Origin: Ligula intestinalis
Taxonomy: Eukaryota > Platyhelminthes > Cestoda > Diphyllobothriidea > Diphyllobothriidae
Direction: 5' to 3'
DNA: 64,000 nucleotides
Assembly (NCBI GenBank): GCA_036362985.1
Contig: JAYGXS010000008.1
Location: forward strand, 15,130,545 to 15,194,544
Part shown: piece by piece, positions 11,601-23,600 of the stretch
Numbering within the stretch: position 1 is the stretch's first letter
Layout of the letters: each line of letters begins with the position of its first letter
Translations under genes and position numbers: made by a program
Notes under the pieces: model-generated
The model's input: the letters and a program-made list of their open reading frames with translations, nothing else
Database searches by the model: none
What the model was told of the DNA's origin: nothing

Positions 11601-14600
11601 TCTTATCGCACAGCGATCATGTCTACTTCTTCCCCATAAGTGCAAGGTCAAAATCCGTCATCAGCCAGCCCGATTCGTGTCGGGATAGCCTGAGGAGTCG
11701 AACCCGCCGCGATTGAGAGGACATTTAGCTGCATAGTCCTGACCTGATTGCACGAGGGCGTTCACATTCGTCTAGAGCCAACACAGGCCCAACGACCATC
11801 AACGAACGATCTGAACTGATGTTCCATGGGATAGGAGACGGTAAATAGTACTGCAGTCTTGCCTCTATTTGCGTCGGTTATAAATCTTGACCAGGCAGTC
11901 GGTAGCTCGCACGAGCGGCAAAACAATCAGAATAACCTCGACCGACCCCACGGAGCGGAGAGCGGGCAGTACCGCCCTTTTTCCTTCAGCAGATCACAGA
12001 CAATAAAAACGGCCACAGGAAGGATTGTGGCATATGAGTTGCCAAGACATGAATAATAGAGGAGCAATTGAGTGACTGTATCGGCGCTGATCGTAGGCAG
12101 GTGGGTAGGCAACCATTTTCCAACCTCAAAGTACACAATCAGTGAATACCGCCAACCGCAGGTTACTAAAGGCAGGGGGACGTTACCGACGAAGGCCAGG
12201 GAGATAAAAGTGGCCATTTCTGGTTCAGGTGGCACCGTCCAACCATTAGTAAGATACCCGATTGTAACCTACGGGCCAAGGAGCCCGAGGTTCAATGGTT
12301 AGAGCACTGAACTTCTAATCAACGCGTCGCGGGTCTTAGCCATAGATGTTGCAACGCGTGGGGTTTGGTATGGCTGGCTGGTGACGGTTGATAAACCCGA
12401 AATTGTCATTTTAACGTCTTTGACGGTGTCGGTGGCCTGTGGATCCTCAATCGAAAACGTTCGTTCGCCTAACCTGACTTCAACGCTTACATCACTGAAC
12501 TTAAACAAACCTGAAATTGTCATTCACGGTCTTTTCTTTATTGGGCAGACGCAAAATTGCAAGTTTTCTTCCATGTAAACGTGTGCCCAGTGAGCGCACA
12601 CGACACTAAAAGCAATCAACTGACACAATCTCCCAAACGTCATCAGCTAGCAGATTTGTAGCGGTAGGTGAGATTCTCTGGGCATCGAAGGTTTTTTTAA
12701 TTGGAGAAGATAAATAAAAGGAAGGGAAGAGGACGGAGCAGGAGGAGAATTGTAGTTCTGCTATAACAGCTAACAGTATTGCTTTCTTCAGAGTTGCGGA
12801 TTCGGGCCTACAAAGTCAGCTGTAGTATAACCAAAAATGCCCGACAGGATAAAATAGACATTAGTAGGCATCCTCACAAACTATTAGAGTAAGGCTTCGG
12901 TGTCAAAACACTAGAATTCAACATCAGCAGCATGAAGATAAAATCAGATAGGTTCAAACTCCGTTGGTTTAAGCACAATAAAACGCGCATTGTCCGAATT
13001 TAAGTCCAGGGGAGTGCGAGGCGGGTAAGGAGGTTGCACTGACGCCCTCGGGGCAGGTGAAATAAGAGAAGGGGAGCAGCAAAAAACTGCGTTTGTACCG
13101 CTGACGCAATCAACAGCATCATCTCCGACCGACCAGGACCCAACAGAAGCGCAGGAAGGCGCCGCTACACAGACGACGCGCGGCACGCCCACAACCAGCA
13201 GCAAGCGCGGTGAAGTTCATAAAACATTGACGTGCATACTACAAACTTTGGCTTTGACCTGAGAAAGAATCGCCCGCCTCGTTACACTGTACGCCTAAAC
13301 GCTAGGCCATTTCAGCCTTCAAATATGGGCCTTTAAATGACACTACCAAGGAAATACTAATCAGAGGGCTTGGTTGTAGATGTCCATTTTATACGGTGAC
13401 TAGCTTCCGTGTTTACGTAAGTTTACAATTATGAACCCGGCCACCATCTACATAAGAGACATTCCAACAACTAACTCTACTGCTCTGCGCTCCAGAGCAC
13501 GGGGGTGCAGGAACGGTTAATTGCGCGCAAATTAAATTATATTAGTAGTCGAGTTGGGTTGCGTCAATCGCACTCTCCCCTCAGTTTCACCGGGGTCTTG
13601 TGTTATGAGGAACGGAGGCGGGAGAGGGCACAGGGGGCTGGCGCGCCCGGAGCCGACACCAGGTTAGATATGAGACGATCTAGAAGAAGAAAACTCGATC
13701 GCTGGGAAAAAATATTTATTCGCCTGACGTTTCGATATCCGTCGCGGATTCGTCATCAGAGACATGAGTAGCAGAACCTTTATGAGACGATCTGCCGTTT
13801 CTTTGCCTTCTATGTCTAGACGCTCGCTTTTTTACATCCAAATGTGCTTTGCTTTGGAGTAAAATTAAGCTAAAACCTAAATTATAAGTATTTAAATAGC
13901 ATAAGCACCCTCGATGGGAAAGCATAGTCATAATTGGCGATTTCATTCGCGAAGACTCAAGTATCAACTTTGTTAAGTCCTCCAGGAGTTAAATTGTTCA
14001 AATTTAAACCATTATTCATGTTTAAGGGCCCATTTTAAGTGGCTGTTAAGTTCACTAGTGGTAACCTCCTTTAAACGATTAATTTCTGGGCTTTTAACTT
14101 TATCGCCTCAATTTGACCCTGAGCGACCTGTTCAGGATCCCGGCGGGTATCTTTGTTTTCACCACCCACTGGTCACTTTTTCGGTCAACAAAAGTCACAT
14201 TCCTCCAGGCTTTCAAGATCCTCACAACCTTTTTCGCTTTAACTGTGAACGATCGCAGGGGTGATAGAGGCGAACAGGCGAGTGCCAGGATGCAGTCGAG
14301 AAAAGGTTATCTGCAGTTATCTCTGATAATGGGTTCAGGCTAGAATCTGAAACGTCAGTGGTCGTAGTAAGTTCCTCCTGTCTCGTCATCTTTATGATTG
14401 ATTCTGCTGCCCTCCCAACAATAGTATGATCACACCTACAGTCAACAGCCTTATCCAGTTTAGGTATTCAACTTTGGTGATAACGTTTCTAACTCTTTCC
14501 GACGGGACAATCTGTCCTTAAACAGTAAAGAACCAAGTTATCTGATAAGGAGCAGGTGCGATTGTTGGGAAGATAAATTTATTCGCCTGACGTTCCGAAA

Positions 14601-17600
14601 TCGGTCGCAGATCCATCGTCAGAGACAACAGCACACAGGGAATTGCAGTATTCATAGAATTCAGTCCTCATGCTAGTGCACATTCATGACAATTAGCGGC
14701 TCCCCTATCGATGATGATTGCCCGCTTGTGGACTAACTGCCCTCGCTTTCATCACACGAGCTGGATTTTGGCGTGCCGATTGTTCGGCCATCTGAATCCC
14801 TAGCGGTAATTTAGACGACATGCTGGGCTGTACGCTCCCAAAGTGCCGACTTGCCTTGGTCCAATTGAGCCTAGGCACTAAATATGGATTGAGCACGTCG
14901 TTGCGCTGCATGGTAACTGTATCCTGTAAATAGTGCAACTTCCTGGCTAATGAATTACCCGTTTCTGCTATTTTCTTTGACAATCCGTCCGTGAAAGATC
15001 TAGATACGTCAGGCGAATTAAAATTATTGTCCCAGCAATCACCTCTGTTTCTTCTTCGTGAACTGGATTCGTTAGTTTAAGAACAGACCACCCTGTAGGT
15101 AACGGTTCGGAACGTTCTCGTCTCAATTACTTTCTGGGACTCGTATTTGCACTTGTAATGACAAACCAAATTCATTTGATGTCCTTTTCGGCCACATTTA
15201 AAGGTTTTTTTGCGCTGGTTTGCGTTTTTCATATTACTGCCTAGCATATATTCAAACCAAACACTGTGCAGTGTCCGCTCGTTCGTTGTAAAATTCACAC
15301 GAAAATGCACTTAGATGGACCGTAAAATAAACCTTTGGGTGCGCTAACTAAAACTGCTGAAGCTGTGTCTGTCAAGCAATAACCTCTCAGACTATTTAAG
15401 CGAAAACAGAACAGAGGTCTAGGTAACTGTTTTTGGGGGCACCTATGCAGTGGACCTTACCGCCACTGCTGCCAGACGAAACTGACGCGCAATTGAGGCG
15501 CATCCAAACACATGCACAATGTCTCCCCCATACTAGCCTCAATCCACAGTGGCTTGACCTCAATTTGTCTGGACAAAGCTCAAGGCCGATGCTACCGCCA
15601 GACGCACTTACGAATGCGTCCACGCCCGTTCGCCAAGGCGTGGTCCAATCAATGACCTTCACTGTTGCAGCCACAGGTGGCGGCTCCCTAGACATCAGTT
15701 CGGAACTGGCCCGCCTCGCGGCCGGACGTGTGCTCCGATAGTCAACTCTCTCGCAACCTATTCTTCTATCCTTCTGCAGAATAAACTATTCCTTACAACC
15801 TGAACTTCCCAAGACTTCTCCCATTTCCTACGAAACTGGGCCTGGAAGATTGTAGCTGTTAGGGTTAACCGTCTTAGTCTTAATACCTGTACCTACACGG
15901 AGCGCTCCAGAATATGCTTCAAATTTACGTAACTGAGGGAAAAAGTTGATAAAGCTCGGCTAAACGTCACCTTGCATGCACGAAAACTGCTCTGCGTTAA
16001 TAACTGACACGGATCACATGTGTGCGAGCATACATGTGCGTTTCTCCTTTTGCTAAAGGGGGCATTTTACTCAACGCATACTTAATGTCAGACAGCACGC
16101 GATTTTATAAATCTACGCGGAAGAAAGCGGGCAGCTTGCAGGGCTGCCACCTGCCCTAGGCCATATTAATGCATGCAGAGAGTAGGTGCTGACCTAAATC
16201 ATGCAAAGTTGTGATCGAAATTCGACTTGGCTGTTTAGTGTAGAGTGCTTCGTGTTATTTTGGGTGTATTGGATGCCCAGAAGGCCTTTTACATAAGGGG
16301 TACAGACGGAAGGAAAACAGGCAGGCTTTTGACAAAATCAGAGGTAACCGGATATCCGAGAAAGTTCCTACGCTACTTAATAGGACCGAACCAAATCTTT
16401 TGTATTTAGGCGTTTTGCTATAAAAGAACAGCAAGGTAAGCAAGAAACTTATTGACTAAATCTTTTCCAGAAACGGGAAATACGTTTAACTGAACGCGAA
16501 CTGGAAAAATGCCTGCGAAATAAGTAATTAAGATATTTCATTGATAAGCTTACACTTGCAAATATGTATGATTTTTCGTTCTAAAGGACAGCGATAACTT
16601 GAAAATTAAATATTTTGTTTAAGGACACCCATACTTTTCAGATATATACAAATATACCATATGTAACCGCAAATAAATCATAATGAACATGCTATTTTCT
16701 GCCTAGACTATGTTTGCATGGACAAATACTAAAGACCACGTTGCTGACACGAATACTCTTGCGTTCGACAAGAAGAAATTGTAATAGGCAGAATAAGCTT
16801 CCCGACAGAGAAAAGACAGTTTGAAATTGCCTTTTCTGGATCTTTAGCCATGACCAGCCAGCCATTCCTATCCCCAGGCCTTGTAAAGAGGCTCAAGGTC
16901 CTCAAGTCGCTTTTCGGAGCAATATAAATAGGATTTGCCGGATTTTAATACCAATTCGAACGAACTGGACACCAATCATCGTCATTACGCAGGTGAGCCT
17001 TACTGCAACGCCTATGCGAAACGGTGAAACATGGTGAAGCCTGGGATGGTGCAAAAGGGCACAGATATTTAAGAAATTCCCCACCTACTGGTTTTCCATT
17101 TACAAGGGGCGGTATTTTGGTAGATAATAATAAGGCATATGATATAGTTGTGAGGAACACCATGGCCTCGGTTGGATTTGAATCCACGTCAGCCATGGGA
17201 AGGGATTGAGCAGACCAAGACTAAGTGAGAAGATTATTCATATGGACCTCTACACGGGACATGGGATGGAATTACCATGGCAAGGAAACAGCGGTGATCC
17301 ATCACATGATTATAGGAAGAGAAAATATTCCCATGCTCTAACCCTACCTCTAATATAGACCTAGACCGTATTCCGAATCTAATCATACCTTGACCCCTAA
17401 CTGTACGGTTGATATTTTCCCCAAAACTGAACCCTCGCCTTAACCATACATGCAAGGCTATTTATCTCGAATTTTGGCTCTAACACACGTGTGCCGCGAG
17501 TGGATCCTGTGACCTTGTCTTGCCTAGGTTACTCTTAGTCATTTGTGGACCCGGGTAGAGTTTCGCACAGGTCCTGAGTGTACTAGAGCTTGGTATGACT

Positions 17601-20600
17601 CCATTCGCACGATGAGCCATTGTATAAAAAGCTCATGTTGAGAACGTGACCCTGGACCATGAATATCAAGCTTTCATCAGATCTGATTGGTCCATGTCTT
17701 TGACACTTTCTCATTAAACGTATCAATGAATATTTGCATTCTTTTTGTGAGAATTACTTGCTAATTGTTACTACAGATCTCGTGCTCGATTGCCTTCTCT
17801 TCCTTGCCCGCGCTGGTTTTGGGAACAAAGACAAACAGGCCCACAGTTCGTTGAATTACAAATTATAACAAATGGTGCAAAAAACAGGCACTTACTTTGA
17901 GTGATTTGGAGCGCCTGCAGTTGAATAAGTCACTGTAACACGTGAGAGACACTAGATCTCACATAAACCTAAACCGTAGTCCTTATCTTTAAAGTAACCT
18001 CACCATGACACCTTACTCTGCGGTTATTACTGAAACGAAACTGAACCTAAAACTAGTGCAGTCTCTCTTGCAATTTGGCTCTAAGGCACGTATACGGCAA
18101 ACGATCCCTGTTTTAGCGTTCTGCTTACGGGGCCATATAAGTTATCCACAATCATTTGTGCCCAAGGGACTTGGGAAGTTTGCGTAATATTACGCATGTT
18201 TCCTGTGTGCAGTAGTGCTGGATATGACTCCACTGCCAAAATGAGTAATCGCTCAGAGGGGCGCCTTTCATGGGAGCGTGCATCTGGACATTCCCTACCA
18301 ACCTCCCGTCCGATGTGATTGGTTCATGTCGCCGGCACCATAAGGCAGAGCAAGAAACATTTGCAGTCGTCTATGCGGTCTGGTGCAGTTGCGGACAAAG
18401 CAACTACGCTGGAGACTTCTCAAGGCACGAGAAGAGACCTGCTAATTATTAGTACAGCTCTCCGCTCTTCCGCTTCCGTGCTGGCTTTGCGAACCGCAGT
18501 CGGGCACACCCATGATTCATGTTAATAGCAAATGGCGCAAAAATAGGCACTTACTCTGAGTGACCTCCAGCGGCTGCAACTGGATGATTCGTTGTAGCAT
18601 GTGGTAGACGAGCAGTCGGATGTCATTGTGGTCCTTCAGGCCATTGATCAGCAGGTCTAGGAAGTTGGACATGTGAAGGCAGTCCACACAGGTGTCCAAA
18701 AGAGTCGACAGACACTCGTAGGCTGACTAAGAGGGCATACAGACAAAAAGACGAAGGCAGATTATATAAGTTAATATCACGCAACCTCGTCAGATCAAGT
18801 AAAAAAGAATGGCACTCTAGACTCGGAGTCAGGCAAGTCCTTCTCTGGTAGACTGCTCTCTGCATAGTCAGTGAGCATGGGAGGGAGGGGATTGTTGCTT
18901 ATGACAAAAGTGGGAAAAAGGGGGCTCGGTAACATTTTATCGCATTCAACAAAATTGGCCGACCAGGAACAGAATTCGTCAGGTTGGGCTGCAATGTTGC
19001 AAGCACCAACTATTGGCAATTCAACCTTCCAGTTCGACTATGTCACCGTATGCTCCACAGAAGAGTGGGGCAGGGACGACGACTTGCGCGTGGGACGTGC
19101 CACCAAACCCTCCTCCCCCTCCACGAATAACACTTGCCATGCTCTGAAGTGGACCCCGTTTTCATCCGGCGCACCTACCTCGCAGCCCGTTTGGGGGCAC
19201 CCATGAGGCACTCTGGCTCGGCATAGTTCACCAACAGACAAACAATTGGTAAAGGAGGCATATGGTCGATAACTGGAACAAAAGTTATTTTTTCCTGAGC
19301 TTTCGAGCTCTTACAAGAGACCATCGTCAGAGGTGGAGAAACAGTAACAAATTTGGAAGCTATTTGGGGCGTGTTTGCAATAAGTAAAATTGTGAATGTG
19401 CAGAAAATCAATAATTGTCTGTGCTGCCGACTTGCCACTGATGGCTGTGCTAGCTTGTTCCAGTAGGCAAGATCGATAAGTTGGGTGGAAAGACTTACAG
19501 AAATAGAATCATCAACAAAAGAAGCAATAGGTATGGTGGGAGGGATGGGCAATTAAAAAAGGCATAGGAGCAGGGAAGGAGGATGAGAAGAGAGGTATTA
19601 TATAGGCTTGGGCGCCAAATGGCCACGTCAGCATCGAAAGTGGGATGATTATGTAGGATGTTAGGCCAATTGATTAAGGCGGGCGTCTGGATGTGATCGT
19701 TTGCAAAAGCGTAAGGCCCTATACGCTGGCGCCAATTTGACACATCTGTTGACCGAATTCTCATCCGTGGACCAGGCTTCGATAAATTATCTGCTCGTCT
19801 TGTTTCCCGCGTGGGCAAGTACCTTGACGGCAGCGAAGTTGAACTCATGACCTGTTTCGTAGGTGTGATTTGCAACTTGTGATGATTCGTCGCCTAGTCG
19901 CACGAACAGATTGTTCTTTCTGCGTAAGCCGGTCTTTTATTTTCATCACTCTGATGCGCATTGCAGCGATGCGCTCAGTCACTTCTGAGACGTCTTTTAT
20001 GCATGGCAGAGCGTGCCATATCTTCGGTGGTTCTTCTGTTTGGGTCCTCCGGAGCCGAACGCGTAGGCATCGGTTTATAAATGCTTGTGGATAACCGTTC
20101 TGCATGAACTGGTCACGGAGATAGCTGGCCTCGCGTGCCTTTTCCTCTGGTTTACTGCATTGGGTCTGGATCCGTTTGACGAGTGTTTTACACAGCTCCG
20201 TTTGTGAGCAACCAGATCGTTGCTGTAAAAACCTAGTTGTGTTGTGTTCGTTGCCTTCCTGTAAACCGTCGTCTCGAATTCACCGTTGGGTGTTATCTTG
20301 ACGAGGACATCGCGGAAAGGCAGCTGCTGCTCTTTTTCTTCTTCCCGTGTATGTCAGGAAATATTGCATTGAGCAAGTCATGAAAGTTTTGCAGCATATT
20401 TCTATTGATGATGACAAACGTGTCGTCGACGTAGCGGCGCCAGAAGACAGGCTCTTGTTGGGCGAAGGCGATGTTTTCTAGTTCCTGTAGAACCAGTTCT
20501 GCCACTAGGCCAGAGATTGGGGAGCCAATTGGAGTTTCCAGCAAAGGAAAAGTATGTTTTCTGGCAGAATTCGAATAACCGCGTAAGGTGTTCAGTTTTT

Positions 20601-23600
20601 AGTTGGCTGTGGGCCTTATCATATGCCTCTTCAAGTCTCTTCTGTAAGATGTTGTGCGCCAGTTTTGGCGGTATGGATGTGAACAATGAAGTCACATCGA
20701 AGGAGACTATGATTTCGTCCGATTGAATCGTCCGCCCTCGGAGGTGCTCGAGGAATCGAGAGGCTAATTGAACTGAGGTAATCGAGTTGCCTTGGAGGAA
20801 TTTAATTTTTCTATGGATCCACTTTGCCAAGTTATAGGTTGGGCTGCCTTTAAGGGCAACGACTGGCCGATGTGGGACATTCGGTTTGTGGATTTTTGGT
20901 AGTCCATCTCTCCCACCATAATTATCAATTGTTTTGTTGATGATTCTATTTCTGTAAATATTTCCACCCAACTTATCGATCTTGCCTAGTGGAACAGGCT
21001 AGCACAGCCCTCCTTGGCAAGTCGGCAGCACACACAATCATTGATTTTCTGCACGTTCAAAATTTTAATTATTGTACACACGCCCCAAGTAGCTTCCACA
21101 TCAGTTACTGCTTCTCCACCTTTGACGATGGGCTCTTGTAAGAGCTCGAAAGCTCAGGAAAATATAACTTTTGTTCCAGTGATCGACCAATAGACATTCC
21201 TGGAATACGAGTTTTCTCTCGCATTCATCGAAAACCAATTAGCAGGCCGAAGTTAACGAAAATATAATTGACAAGTCGCATTGGGAAACAATTGTTTTCG
21301 GTCACTCATCATCAGGCCGGTACATGACATGGACAATAATTGCAGCGCTTATATGATCGTCAGGTTGTTGGGGGGGGGGGGGAGGATTGCAGAGGTGGTA
21401 GAAAGAAGATAGAGAAGGCCAGCTGGTTGAGACAGTACTGATTATCAGGGCTATGACGGGCTAAATTGAGAGTAGAAAAGTTGAAAACAGTTTTTTATTG
21501 ATGAACCAGCATCATCTGTCGTCACCACAACCTACCTGTGAATTAGTTATAAGCACAAATACTTTTGGCGCAGCACGGAGCTTTCGATTTCGCATCGGAT
21601 TTCCTGAATTCCTCAACACCGCTAGCAGCAGAAATGACCCATCAGGTATGTATTGAATATATTTTTCTAGAGATCAGCGAATGTGGTCTGCAGGGGGGGG
21701 GGGGGGGGGGTAAAGTAAGCATCTTCTGATCTCTGGTGTGCATAGTGTGCACTTCTTAACAGGATTTCCAACATCCATTTTCTGATAAAAGCAGGGGATA
21801 CTTAGGAGTTTAGGCAAGTCCTACATCGTCAGAATGAGTGTCATGAAATGGAGACCCATGGGCCATTTTTGCTGCGGGCTGACAGAGGCTTGAAACACGG
21901 ATGATGGGACAGGAGAATGATAAGCTAGAAAGTCATTAAACAGACAAAAAGCAACCGAATTAGAAGCTAGTAGGTAAACATTGTGATTTTTAGGGTGGGC
22001 GTTTGGGAATGGCGAAAGGCGGGGGAGCGCAAGTAAAACAGTAGGTCGGAGAGAGGGTTGGACGAAACGCAACTGCGGCGCAATCATGTCAACTGCCCAT
22101 CAGAATGTGTTACGAGCGCACGCGCACACACACGCAAGTTGACGACAAAGTCACGCTCAGATGACCTCGCCTGGACGGGCCGGTGCACCGGAACAAGCCA
22201 GATGTGCCAATGCAGTAACGAACGGGAGCAGAGGCTGCGTTTCCACCCAATCCTGGCGGAACGCCGGAAATGATTCGGTTGGCTAAGGGACTCAACCTCG
22301 TCAATCTGTCACAATCCGCTGACTTGACTTTAAATGTACGACCTGTGCGAGGAGAAGGCTCGCAGTCTGCAGGTATCACCAGCTGACGAGAACAGTAAGA
22401 CGCACGGAAACAGCGAATGGGATCCTTAGGACCAAGGGGATGCCGGAGACTGTGGTGGCGCGTTTACGCCGTGCTTGCTGATTGGATCGTCAACAGTGCG
22501 GAACGTCACTTACTCGCATGTCAGGGTCCAACTCACCACTAGCTAGTGAATTGCACTGCTGGAACAAAAAGCGAACCGCAAAATCTTATAATAGCCGCTG
22601 ACAGCCTGAAGACATTTCTTTTCACGTTCCTGTGTAAAGGAACACATAAAAACCTTTCAGGCACACGCGGAAAAAGGTGGAGTAACAGAAGTTGGTCCTT
22701 CTACAGCGATCGACTGTTCAGATATGGGCAGAAGGATATCCCTATAACATGAGGGAACAATAGTTTGCCTCGGGTGTTGATATAGAGTTGTGGCCGGTAG
22801 AACAGGGTATAATTAAGGCGAAAGCCGCTTGAATCAGGCTACTTCTGTGGTTAATCAGTTAGGGGTCTGATAGATGATCATAAATTCGTGACTTTCAGTA
22901 AAATTAACAATAACCCTATCAAGCCTTGCTCATAGGAATAAAAGAAATTATAACCAAATTCTTATCGGTTCCATCAACGCCGACAATGACCGCCAAAGTT
23001 AGGCGAGGCAATTAAGCACTTCGTTTGCGAAGCACCGATTAACTGTGAGTCATGTATCTTCTGTGGACCGTCTGCAGACAACTTTTTTTCACTTCCGACC
23101 GTAGATGCTGCCTGGATGGCTCAAAATAGAAGTCCGAAACCGCTGGCCTCTTTGTCGGCCTGCTTTTCGGGCTTGAGCACAGCTAAAAAAACGATGTTTT
23201 GCACAGCCAGTAAATGAGAGATCGCACGCATGTTCGTAGAAAAACCACGAAACCGTGAAGATTTATGTTTTTGCCCCAGAAGCAAATCACCAGCTCACTT
23301 TTCGATTATCTCGCATTACAAGGACCTGCAAACATTCCAAAAAGGGCCACAGTGGATGGAGGCTGATTGACCAATGAGCGGAAGGATAAGTGGAACAAAT
23401 GGCGATGTTTCTAGAATGGAGCAGGGGGATGTTAACAAGGCAGAGTGTTATCGCGTAGAGGTCGCGTAACGCGGTGTAGGGAGCAATAGGATTTCATGCG
23501 ATGAGCATATCATTAGAAAAACTAGTAAAATTTTCCAAATAAACAGCATTTATACGACCCCCTAAGCCGGATATGCGAAGAGGAACCGTCTGCCATATAG

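Larger units (their letters stand above)
8694..13680. other. CAND1 intron 26, distal half
   Basis: Contains a G homopolymer, a purine microsatellite and one SINE copy. Otherwise no exon-like, RNA-like or transposase-like signal was found on either strand. Confidence 0.5.
14562..15045. mobile_element. Compact PLE-like remnant with inverted type-B ends
   Basis: The left arm (about 14562-14660) and right arm (about 14935-15045) are inverted copies of the type-B head: gattgttggg...ttattcgcctgacg at the left, cgtcaggcgaatta...cccagcaatc at the right. The interior encodes [20 protein letters not shown] on the minus strand with no RT. It looks like an internally deleted PLE with inverted terminal repeats. 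Confidence 0.6.
19264..21189 (-). mobile_element. Penelope-like element with about 300-bp inverted terminal arms
   Basis: The minus-strand RT is broken by frameshifts. It carries [20 protein letters not shown] (about 20907-20850), [51 protein letters not shown] (about 20445-20410) and [11 protein letters not shown]. After this come [14 protein letters not shown] and the endonuclease tail [20 protein letters not shown] (19873-19814); the C-x-C-G and GIY-YIG core between them is missing. The arms at 19264-19558 and 20890-21189 are inverted copies of each other at roughly 90% identity, and the left arm even copies the start of the RT. Confidence 0.92.
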
